From an uncultured Bacteroidota bacterium (GTDB taxonomy: Bacteria > Bacteroidota > Bacteroidia > Flavobacteriales > Flavobacteriaceae), in assembly GCA_902566635.1 (NCBI GenBank), contig CACFJP010000012.1, positions 1-45,799 on the forward strand: 45,799 nucleotides of DNA, in the 5' to 3' direction. The notes beneath the pieces are model-generated. The model searched no databases. It saw only the letters and a list, made by a program, of their open reading frames with translations, and was not told where the DNA came from. The position numbers were made by a program, and so were the translations under genes. Below are positions 24,604 through 31,000 of this stretch, piece by piece (the first letter of the stretch is position 1; every line of letters starts with the position of its first letter).

Positions 24604-24611
24604 TAAAGATA
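24604..24611 (-). promoter_or_regulatory. -7-like element directly in front of tatA
   Basis: The minus strand reads TATCTTTA, one mismatch from TAnnTTTG, ending 4 nt before the tatA ATG. No 5' untranslated region would remain. Confidence 0.45.
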
Positions 24612-24682
24612 GGTAGTTATGATGATTCACTCAAAAAGAAAAAACTGTCAGTCGGAATGATTATCCAACAAACTGTATATCG

Positions 24683-26971
24683 CTAGTTGGTTTCTTTAAA
24701 GCGATCAAAGTCTGTCTGAACTTTCGTTCGAGGCCAAGAGTTGTTGGTTGTATTCACATCAGCTGTTTCTTCATTGGGATCAACCTGAACACCAACGATC
24801 TCTTTTTCTGAAGCAAGCAATCGTGTGTAGCTGTCGTCATTTTTTCGCCAAATCTGGACAGGATATCTTTCTGTCAATTTAGAGCCATCTGCATAGGTGT
24901 ATTCTACCAAAATTGGCATCACCAACCCACCAGGCTTATTGAAAGTAATCTCATACAGATAATTTGTTTTTTCCAAATTTTCTTGGGCAACTGTAAGTCC
25001 GGCTTCATCGAGGTAGTCCTCTGCATCTAAACCTGCAAAAGGGGCAGCATTTTCGTCGTAGTCCTCGTCATCCTCGTTTACACGAAACACTAGAGGCGGG
25101 AGGTCTTCAATAGAGTAACCAAAGCTTTTAAGTCTTTCGATATATGCAGCTGGAGGCTGGCTTGTCATTTGAACAGTGTTTAAACTTTCCACCCCTATAT
25201 CAACAAAATCAGTGGTGTAGAACCATCCCCTCCAAAACCAATCCAAATCAACTGCAGAGGCGTCTTCCATCGATCGGAAAAAATCTTCAGGTGTTGGATG
25301 CTTAAACATCCATCGCTGTGAATAGGTCTTAAACGCATAATCGAACAGTTCATGGCCCATAATGGTTTCTCTGAGGATATTGAGTGCTGTTGCTGGTTTT
25401 CCATAGGCATTCGGACCCAATTGAAATACATTTTCTGGGTTGGACATAATGGGTGCTAAAAAGTCCTGATCGTCTGACATATAAGGCACAATTTTTTTGG
25501 CCTCACCCCTACGTGATGGGTACTTGTCTAGACCAGTAATCGACTCAGGATAGCGCTGTCCAAATTCTTGCTCGGTGAGGTATTGTATAAATGTCGTTAG
25601 ACCCTCATCCATCCAACCCCATTGGCGCTCATCAGAGTTGACAATCATTGGGAAGTAGTTGTGTCCAATCTCATGGATAATGACAGATATCATCCCAAAT
25701 TTGACGCGATCGCTGTAGGTACCATCTTCTTCAGGTCGGCCATAATTCCAACAAATCATCGGGTACTCCATCCCTTGGTTTTTGGCATGCACCGAAATTG
25801 CCTTGTGGTAAGGGTAATCAAAGGTATATCTTGAAACTGTTTCTAAGGTTTGTGCAACTGCACGAGTTGACCATTCCTCCCAAAGTGGATTTCCTTCTTT
25901 GGGATAGAGTGAAACAGCCATGACATCACGATCGCCAACCTTGACTGCCATCATGTCCCAAATGTATTTTTTGGATGCTGTAAAACCATAATCACGAACA
26001 TTTTTTGCCGAAAACTTCCATGTTTTGGTTTTAGTCGTTGTGGTTTTTTCGTTTGCCTCAGCCTCCTGTTGCGTTACAATCATCACAGGCTTGTCATAGG
26101 CCTGTTTTGCTTTTTTGTAACGACTCATCATTTCTTTTGTAAACACCTCTTTGCGATTGGTCAATTCGCCAGTAGCATCTACGATAAAGTTTGCAGGCAC
26201 TGTCAAATTCACTTCATAATCTCCAAAGGGGAGTGCAAACTCGCCATTACCCCAAAACTGATAGTTTTGCCAACCTTCAACGTCATCATACATACACATA
26301 CGAGGAAAAAACTGTGCAATGACATAAGCACGATTGTCATCTTTAGGAAAATACTCATAGCCCGAACGCGCTCTGTTGACCACGTGATTGTTAATGTTAT
26401 ACCACCATTTGATTGAGAAAGACACTTGCCCACCAGACTGCAATGGGGTTGGGAGATCGATACGCATCATTGTTTGATTGATAATATATGGCAGTGGTTT
26501 ACCCTGTGCATCTAACACATGCTCAATATTGAATCCCCCATCAAAAGGGTCGCCGAGGTGATTGTTGGCAAAGGTTGACAATTGTGACACCTGATCCATG
26601 GATTGACTGTTTTTGAGAAGTGAAGGGGAGTCTTTTTTACGAATGTTTTGATCGAGCTGAACCCATAAATATGCCAACACATCTGGAGAATTGTTGCTAT
26701 AAGTAATGGTTTCTTCGCCATATAAGCGTTGGGTTTCATCATCGATTTTGATATCCATGACATAGTCTGCACGTTGCTGGTAGTAAGCAGTGCCAGGAGC
26801 ACCACTAGCAGTTCGATAATCGTTGGGTGTTGAAAACTCGTTGTAGAGTTGACGGAATTTGTTTTGATTGGTATGCCCTTGCTTAGGGCCTTCTAAGTTT
26901 TGCTCTTGTGCCAATGCCAAAGTGGGAAGCAGTAAGTAAAAAGATATTATCTGGGTGAATAAACGTTTCAT
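24683..26971 (-). CDS. M1 family zinc metallopeptidase, exported
   Basis: A 762-aa protein with a signal peptide (MKRLFTQIISFYLLLPTLALAQ). The zinc site is HEIGH (His433, Glu434, His437) followed 18 residues later by Glu456 in WMDEGLTTF, the M1 family HExxH-x18-E. The exopeptidase motif GxMEN of classical aminopeptidase N is replaced by QGMEYP, so substrate specificity may differ. The N-terminal half is the beta-sandwich domain of M1 enzymes; the C terminus (after about 600) is acidic and not assignable. It is probably periplasmic. Upstream lie a decayed stretch and then a DUF6702 gene on the same strand. Confidence 0.92.
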   Translation of the reverse strand: MKRLFTQIISFYLLLPTLALAQEQNLEGPKQGHTNQNKFRQLYNEFSTPNDYRTASGAPGTAYYQQRADYVMDIKIDDETQRLYGEETITYSNNSPDVLAYLWVQLDQNIRKKDSPSLLKNSQSMDQVSQLSTFANNHLGDPFDGGFNIEHVLDAQGKPLPYIINQTMMRIDLPTPLQSGGQVSFSIKWWYNINNHVVNRARSGYEYFPKDDNRAYVIAQFFPRMCMYDDVEGWQNYQFWGNGEFALPFGDYEVNLTVPANFIVDATGELTNRKEVFTKEMMSRYKKAKQAYDKPVMIVTQQEAEANEKTTTTKTKTWKFSAKNVRDYGFTASKKYIWDMMAVKVGDRDVMAVSLYPKEGNPLWEEWSTRAVAQTLETVSRYTFDYPYHKAISVHAKNQGMEYPMICWNYGRPEEDGTYSDRVKFGMISVIIHEIGHNYFPMIVNSDERQWGWMDEGLTTFIQYLTEQEFGQRYPESITGLDKYPSRRGEAKKIVPYMSDDQDFLAPIMSNPENVFQLGPNAYGKPATALNILRETIMGHELFDYAFKTYSQRWMFKHPTPEDFFRSMEDASAVDLDWFWRGWFYTTDFVDIGVESLNTVQMTSQPPAAYIERLKSFGYSIEDLPPLVFRVNEDDEDYDENAAPFAGLDAEDYLDEAGLTVAQENLEKTNYLYEITFNKPGGLVMPILVEYTYADGSKLTERYPVQIWRKNDDSYTRLLASEKEIVGVQVDPNEETADVNTTNNSWPRTKVQTDFDRFKETN

Positions 26972-27071
26972 ATTAAACCATTTTAAAATAAAGGAATGTA
27001 AATGTAATGAAAAGGAATGGATTAGAAGGTGTATCCAACGCCTCTGCGGATGTTGGTTAGTAACTAAAAAG

Positions 27072-27086
27072 TTACCATTTTGGTAA
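27072..27086. repeat. Perfect palindrome TTACCA-TTT-TGGTAA
   Basis: Six-base arms around a 3-nt loop; with one mismatch the arms extend through flanking A and T runs. It sits 12 nt before the -7-like element of the higB remnant, where an autoregulated toxin-antitoxin operator would be expected. A terminator for one of the flanking genes is the alternative. Confidence 0.5.
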
Positions 27087-27097
27087 TTTTTATTATT

Positions 27098-27105
27098 TAT
27101 GTTTC
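27098..27105 (+). promoter_or_regulatory. -7-like element of the higB remnant
   Basis: TATGTTTC (one mismatch from TAnnTTTG) ends 11 nt before a TTG that would have been the toxin's start codon. TTTG at 27079-27082 is a candidate -33 element, at a slightly short spacing of 15 nt. Confidence 0.35.
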
Positions 27106-27116
27106 AAAAATAGAAT

Positions 27117-27292
27117 TTGAGAATCATTGCAAAGCTTATTTTGAGAGAGTTTTGGGAAAACATCCCAATAGCGAACAGCAACTATTGGCATGGTATAGAG
27201 TAACATTGAAAGCTGAGTGGAATAGTCCAAATGAAATTAAAAAAACGACTGACAACAACTATAAAATAACAGTTTTAGTACTTAATCCGTAG
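27117..27292 (+). pseudogene. higB: HigB-type mRNA interferase remnant, frameshifted and truncated
   Basis: From TTG 27117 one frame reads MRIIAKLILREFWE, matching the start of HigB toxins. At the A run 27157-27160 the match jumps to the next frame, which continues KHPNSEQQLLAWYRV and KAEWNSPNEIKK, the most conserved HigB block, then diverges and stops at 27290-27292. One extra A in GGGAAAACATC would restore the frame. Intact HigB has about 95-100 residues with a C-terminal RNase sheet; here only about the first half is recognisable, and no HigA antitoxin gene follows. A 70-codon frame from 27080 contains the second part but lacks a proper start. I call it a dead toxin gene, judged by motif only. 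Confidence 0.7.
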
Positions 27293-27338
27293 ATTTAGTG
27301 CACAAAATCCGCTACTTTTCATAAACAAGACCCTTACA

Positions 27339-27842
27339 TCACACCCCTAAAAACACATCCCCAACTTTTCCCTGGCTTTGCAGATAGCTTTTCCGTTTAG
27401 TTGGGGTTTTTATACGCACAATGTTTTGTTGGCCTTCCAACAACTCAAATAGAATGCTGTTTGAAACAGCTAGTGTTTTCACCTCTGCCACATCCTTAAC
27501 TTCTAAATAGAAAACAATCTGATCGTTTTGGTACTCCCTACCCAAAAAGACTGGCTGCACTTCTGTATCATTCAGTTTCAATTCAATCTCCTTTTGGAGG
27601 TAATCACTCGAATGAATCACAGTTTGTGCTGCATCACTGTCAGGGTCCAAACGAAGGTCTTGGTCATAGACTGTGTTGATCATCAACTGCCAATCATCTG
27701 TAAACACACGAATTGTAATCTGTAGCGCCGATCGGTTGGGGCGATAGTCAATCTCCATCGTGCTGACATAATAAGGGTGGATTGTGGCCTTTACAAACAG
27801 CACCCACGCGAATAACGAATATGCTAAGATACGATTCATCAT
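27339..27842 (-). CDS. DUF6702 family exported protein
   Basis: A 167-aa protein with an N-terminal signal (MMNRILAYSLFAWVLFVKA). The mature part starts with HPYYVSTMEIDYRPNRSALQITIRVFTDDW, the pattern I associate with DUF6702, and is a small all-beta protein with no catalytic motif. Function unknown. The start ATG shares a base with the stop of the upstream CarboxypepD gene (TGATG), so they are translationally coupled. It is the third gene of a three-gene run, followed after a decayed gap by an M1 peptidase on the same strand. Confidence 0.7.
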   Translation of the reverse strand: MMNRILAYSLFAWVLFVKATIHPYYVSTMEIDYRPNRSALQITIRVFTDDWQLMINTVYDQDLRLDPDSDAAQTVIHSSDYLQKEIELKLNDTEVQPVFLGREYQNDQIVFYLEVKDVAEVKTLAVSNSILFELLEGQQNIVRIKTPTKRKSYLQSQGKVGDVFLGV

Positions 27843-28633
27843 CAGGGCGTTCGGGTGTTTGAATAATCATTCATTGCCGCCAAAACAAGAGGGTGATTGC
27901 CACGAAGAAAATCACTCTCCATCGATGGGGTGTTTTCAACACAAGCCAATACAAAGGCATAGATTTCATCTGCCGACAATGAATATTGGTCATGCAAAAA
28001 TTGAGTGCCATAAAAATCAATTATACTGTTCACTGTTTGCAGTTGTTTGCTGAGTTTTCGACTTTCCTTTAGGCGTCTGTTGTACCCACTGATTTGCTTG
28101 TACATCCCTTCTATGTCCAATGGTATGACGGGCAATAGCAAGGTACTTAAAATCAAACTCCCTGTACTATTGTATCTTATTTTTTCACGCCTTTCCCCTT
28201 CAAAACCTGGAATCCCTACATCTTTAAAATTGATTGGAAGTGGTGGCGCAGCACTGACATCATCAGCGAGGTTTCCAGTCAGGTTGTGAGGTTTGACAAC
28301 AACCTCTTCCAACTCATTGACAGCATGCTCGATATACACATTAATTTCAGGTTGAACCATCACCAATGAGTCCAACACCAAGGCCTGTAGCTTGATATGA
28401 ACAGCAGAAAACAAAAGGGTGTCAGTTGGTTTTGCACCAATTGAAAATTTGCCTTTTTGATTGGTGATGGTGGTCGCCCCACTGTTTTTGTTCACCACAT
28501 GAATGCCTGAGATGTCTAGAGAGTCTGAAACCACCTTTCCTGAAAAGTCTTGTATGTTTTGTGTGTATGCGCTAAAACCCACAAACAACAGTAATAAGAA
28601 AAAATACCTATTGCGTATTTGCAAACTTTTCAC
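27842..28633 (-). CDS. Carboxypeptidase-like regulatory domain protein, exported (copy 2)
   Basis: A 263-aa protein with a signal peptide (YFFLLLLFVGFSAYTQ) and a CarboxypepD_reg-like beta-sandwich (about 30-120: FSGKVVSDSLDISGIHVVN... GKFSIGAKPTDTLLFSA, ending LEEVVVKPHNL). The last 140 residues are helical and polar, with FYGTQFLHDQYSLSADEIYAFVLACVEN. It resembles the upstream gene in layout, pointing to an old tandem duplication, though the sequences have diverged. The N-terminal domain is like those in TonB-dependent receptors, but no barrel follows. Function unknown; probably periplasmic. Its first 26 nt overlap the end of the preceding gene. Confidence 0.75.
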   Translation of the reverse strand: MKSLQIRNRYFFLLLLFVGFSAYTQNIQDFSGKVVSDSLDISGIHVVNKNSGATTITNQKGKFSIGAKPTDTLLFSAVHIKLQALVLDSLVMVQPEINVYIEHAVNELEEVVVKPHNLTGNLADDVSAAPPLPINFKDVGIPGFEGERREKIRYNSTGSLILSTLLLPVIPLDIEGMYKQISGYNRRLKESRKLSKQLQTVNSIIDFYGTQFLHDQYSLSADEIYAFVLACVENTPSMESDFLRGNHPLVLAAMNDYSNTRTP

Positions 28634-29342
28634 TTTGCTTGATTAAAAAGTCCATCAGTTGAAATTCATTTTCTTTTTTTAGCAGATATTTTGTCTGTAA
28701 TCTGCCATCGATATACTCCAAAAACAAACCGATTTCATCTGGTGGTATATTGAGCTGGGTGGTAAAAAATGCATCGGAATATATCTGACGAATCACATCA
28801 CTTGGTGCATAGGTAAACTCATCACCTTTATCAACTTTCTTTTTGCGAAGGGACTTGTACATCAGCTTAAAGATATTGACAAAATCAACCCCTTCATACA
28901 GTTGGTGTTTTCGCAAAATTTCGTTGTCTATTCGTGTAGATTTATCAGAAGTGTAGTCAAATTTTTTAAACTCTTCTTCTTGTAAATCCAAAAACTTCTC
29001 TGGTCGTGTTGGACTTACAACCACTTCGTCTAGTAATGTGATTTTTTCATTTACATCCACCACCAAACGATTGCGTTGTAAGATGTCCTTGGTGATGATG
29101 ATTACACGAATTTCATATTGAACAGATGATATAATGAGTTCATCGCCGAGCTTAACCTCAATGGCAAATTCACCATTGTCATCTGTTATTGTTGCATTTT
29201 CAGAGTTGGTGTTCAGAATATTTGCAGCAACAACACTGCTATCTTGATACAATACCTTACCACGTAACCAAGTGCGATAGTCTTGTTGTGCCGCTGCAAA
29301 AACAGAAGTGAACAACAACAATAAGGTGATTGACTTTCGCAT
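28608..29342 (-). CDS. Carboxypeptidase-like regulatory domain protein, exported (copy 1)
   Basis: A 244-aa protein: signal peptide (MRKSITLLLLFTSVFAAAQ), then a CarboxypepD_reg-like domain (about 24-112: LRGKVLYQDSSVVAANILN... DDNGEFAIEVKLGDELIISS, ending LLDEVVVSP), then a Lys/Glu-rich helical tail containing FFTTQLNIPPDEIGLFLEYIDG, comparable to the Y-S-x-D-E-I-Y block of the next gene. It heads the run copy 1 - copy 2 - DUF6702 and has a good promoter (TTTG-N19-TACCTTTA). Function unknown; it is likely periplasmic or attached to the outer membrane from inside. Confidence 0.75.
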   Translation of the reverse strand: MRKSITLLLLFTSVFAAAQQDYRTWLRGKVLYQDSSVVAANILNTNSENATITDDNGEFAIEVKLGDELIISSVQYEIRVIIITKDILQRNRLVVDVNEKITLLDEVVVSPTRPEKFLDLQEEEFKKFDYTSDKSTRIDNEILRKHQLYEGVDFVNIFKLMYKSLRKKKVDKGDEFTYAPSDVIRQIYSDAFFTTQLNIPPDEIGLFLEYIDGRLQTKYLLKKENEFQLMDFLIKQSEKFANTQ

Positions 29343-29352
29343 GATTACCCAT

Positions 29353-29383
29353 TAAAGGTATACAATCGAAAAAGAATGTCAAA
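29353..29383 (-). promoter_or_regulatory. Promoter of the CarboxypepD-DUF6702 run
   Basis: On the minus strand TTTG (29380-29383) is followed after 19 nt by TACCTTTA (29353-29360), one base from the -33/-7 consensus and at ideal spacing. It ends 10 nt before ATG 29342. This is the best two-part promoter match in the window. Confidence 0.65.
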
Positions 29384-29386
29384 ATT

Positions 29387-29815
29387 TTACAAGCGTTTCA
29401 CAAAGTGAAAGCCCAAATGTTCAAAGCCCTCTCGCTCGTAAAATCGATGTCCAGCCTTGTTTTCTTTATAAGCATTGAGCTCTACAGCTTCATAGCCTTT
29501 TGTTTTGAGTTGATAGGTAATCCAGTCGAGAAATTGCTTGCCATAGCCTTTGCCTTGAAAAGGCTCGTCAATGTAAAAGTGATCGAGTTCACAGCTTTTA
29601 CCAGAGTAATGACGTGTTTGATACCACAAACCGCAGAACCCAATCAGTTGATTTTCCAAAAAGATCGCTACACAGTCATAGTCATGTGCAAACATGGATT
29701 TCAGTCGCTGAAGCAACTCATCATCTGCGTATTTATGAGAAGTGAAATCTTGCATCAACGGAACAATTTGTGCTATATTGCTTTCTGAAAAATATGTAAA
29801 TTGTAAGTCTTGCAT
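29387..29815 (-). CDS. GNAT family N-acetyltransferase
   Basis: A 142-aa GNAT protein. The acetyl-CoA pyrophosphate loop is QGKGYGKQFLDW (Q/RxxGxG/A), preceded by the strand SCELDHFYIDEPF and followed by ELNAYKENKAGHRFYEREGFEHLGFHF, the standard motif order. The acceptor is unknown. The frame extends to 29845, but ATG 29815 lies 8 nt after a TATTTTTG element and gives the normal N terminus MQDLQFTYFSESN. This ATG overlaps the start codon of the divergent GNAT gene in the palindrome CATG (29813-29816). Confidence 0.85.
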   Translation of the reverse strand: MQDLQFTYFSESNIAQIVPLMQDFTSHKYADDELLQRLKSMFAHDYDCVAIFLENQLIGFCGLWYQTRHYSGKSCELDHFYIDEPFQGKGYGKQFLDWITYQLKTKGYEAVELNAYKENKAGHRFYEREGFEHLGFHFVKRL

Positions 29816-30266
29816 GGCGCCTCCAAAAATACATATTAAAACCATTACTGCAGAAACAACTCATGTTGTTCGCCATCCTGTGCTGCGGTCCGGGTTACCA
29901 AAAGAAAGCTGTATGCTGCCTGGTGATGAGCTTCCAACAACCATACATTTGGGTGCCTACAGTCAGAATGTATTGATCGGGGTATGCACAGTTATTAACA
30001 ACCCTGAAGGTGGTCCATTCACAGTACCGAATGGGCAAATTCGAGGGATGGCAGTGCTGCCCCCAAACCAAAACTGTGGTGTTGGTCGCTTGCTGGTGGA
30101 TGAAGCTGAGCGACTTGGGAAAACACTTAATTTTGAAGTCATGTGGATGAATGCTCGTAGAGGGGTTTTTGGGTTTTATTCATCGTTGAGGTATAAAATC
30201 GATGGGCCTTTATTTGATGTCCCTATCTTTGGCCCACATTATCGAATGAAAAAATCGATATTATGA
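29814..30266 (+). CDS. GNAT family N-acetyltransferase
   Basis: A 150-aa GNAT protein with RHPVLRSGLPKESCMLPGDE, HLGAYSQNVLIGVCTVI, then the acetyl-CoA site in QIRGMAVLPPNQNCGVGRLLVDEAERLG and the C-terminal MWMNARRGVFGFYSSLRYKIDGPLF. This resembles the ElaA-like/RimI-like group of small-molecule or protein acetyltransferases; the acceptor is unknown. The frame runs back to 29742, but family homology begins near IHIKTITAE, so ATG 29814 is the best start. It overlaps the next gene (M15 peptidase) by 4 nt (ATGA), suggesting co-translation. Confidence 0.82.
   Translation: MAPPKIHIKTITAETTHVVRHPVLRSGLPKESCMLPGDELPTTIHLGAYSQNVLIGVCTVINNPEGGPFTVPNGQIRGMAVLPPNQNCGVGRLLVDEAERLGKTLNFEVMWMNARRGVFGFYSSLRYKIDGPLFDVPIFGPHYRMKKSIL
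29824..29831 (-). promoter_or_regulatory. -7 element for the minus-strand GNAT gene
   Basis: The minus strand reads TATTTTTG, a consensus match 8 nt before ATG 29815. It lies inside the first codons of the divergent GNAT gene, so the two genes constrain each other. Confidence 0.45.
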
Positions 30267-30964
30267 AAGCAATGCTAAAGGGTCTATTTTTGTGTTTGAC
30301 GATGTACGCTTTTGCACAACATAGTGACCTTGATTTAGTCTTAGGAAAAAAAGCTCCTGAGCTCATCAATAATATGCAAGTCGAAGTCTATGAGGCCTTC
30401 GATCGAATGCGAGCAGCAGCTGCCAAAAAAGGAATTGAGATGAAAGTGGTTTCTGCCTATCGCAGCTACAATCGCCAAAGAGAAATCTGGAATACTAAGT
30501 ATAAAGCATTTACGCAGGAAGGTCTTGAACCCAAAAATGCCATAAAAAAAATTATTACTTACTCAACCCTTCCAGGGACCTCACGTCACCATTGGGGTAC
30601 AGACATTGATATCATTGACAATGCCAATCCCCAACCTGGCGATGTGCTTCTGACTGAAAAATTTTATGACAATGGCCCCTCAAGCGCCCTTCGTGATTGG
30701 ATGAATGACAATGCAGCAACCTTTGGGTTTTTTGAAGTTTACACCAACAGCCCCAATCGCAAGGGGTTTGCACACGAACCTTGGCACTACACATATCGTC
30801 CCCTTTCGAAGTCTTATCTAGAGGTTTTGACAACACATGCTTTGTCTGAAATTGCAGAAGATGAGCAATTGCTCGGTCGTGCGTTTTTAGACAATGAATT
30901 TTTTAATGCCTATACCTCAGCGCATATTCTAGATATCAATCCAATATTATTTGCTCAAGAATAG
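30263..30964 (+). CDS. M15 family D-alanyl-D-alanine carboxypeptidase (VanY-like), exported
   Basis: A 233-aa secreted zinc peptidase. A signal peptide (MKAMLKGLFLCLTMYAFAQ) precedes VVSAYRSYNRQREIW, the substrate-pocket segment. The zinc and catalytic residues are in TSRHHWGTDIDII (SxHxxGxxxD) and HEPWHYTY (ExxH). Such enzymes trim the terminal D-Ala from peptidoglycan stem peptides in the periplasm. The gene overlaps the upstream GNAT gene by 4 nt. The following gpmI has its own promoter in the 36-nt gap. Confidence 0.9.
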   Translation: MKAMLKGLFLCLTMYAFAQHSDLDLVLGKKAPELINNMQVEVYEAFDRMRAAAAKKGIEMKVVSAYRSYNRQREIWNTKYKAFTQEGLEPKNAIKKIITYSTLPGTSRHHWGTDIDIIDNANPQPGDVLLTEKFYDNGPSSALRDWMNDNAATFGFFEVYTNSPNRKGFAHEPWHYTYRPLSKSYLEVLTTHALSEIAEDEQLLGRAFLDNEFFNAYTSAHILDINPILFAQE

Positions 30965-30988
30965 GAGCAGCTTTCGCCACGTTCTACT

Positions 30989-30996
30989 TATCTTTG
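30989..30996 (+). promoter_or_regulatory. Bacteroidetes -7 element directly in front of gpmI
   Basis: TATCTTTG, an exact consensus match, is separated from the gpmI ATG by only CCAC. Transcription from it would start at or beside the A of the start codon. Confidence 0.6.
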
Positions 30997-31000
30997 CCAC

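Larger units (their letters stand above)
26972..27338. other. Intergenic stretch with gene remnants
   Basis: This 367-nt gap holds no intact gene. It contains a weak -7-like TACATTTA on the minus strand (26999-27006) that may serve the M1 gene, a short minus-strand frame ending NIRRGVGYTF-stop (27022-27060) that looks like the last strand of an outer-membrane barrel, a palindrome at 27072-27086 and a frameshifted higB fragment. Confidence 0.6.

Noticed and set aside
27080-27292. Intact 70-aa protein starting at 27080
   Set aside because: The similarity to HigB starts only at codon 27, and the true N-terminal sequence of HigB lies in another frame, so this is a frameshifted fragment and not a gene.
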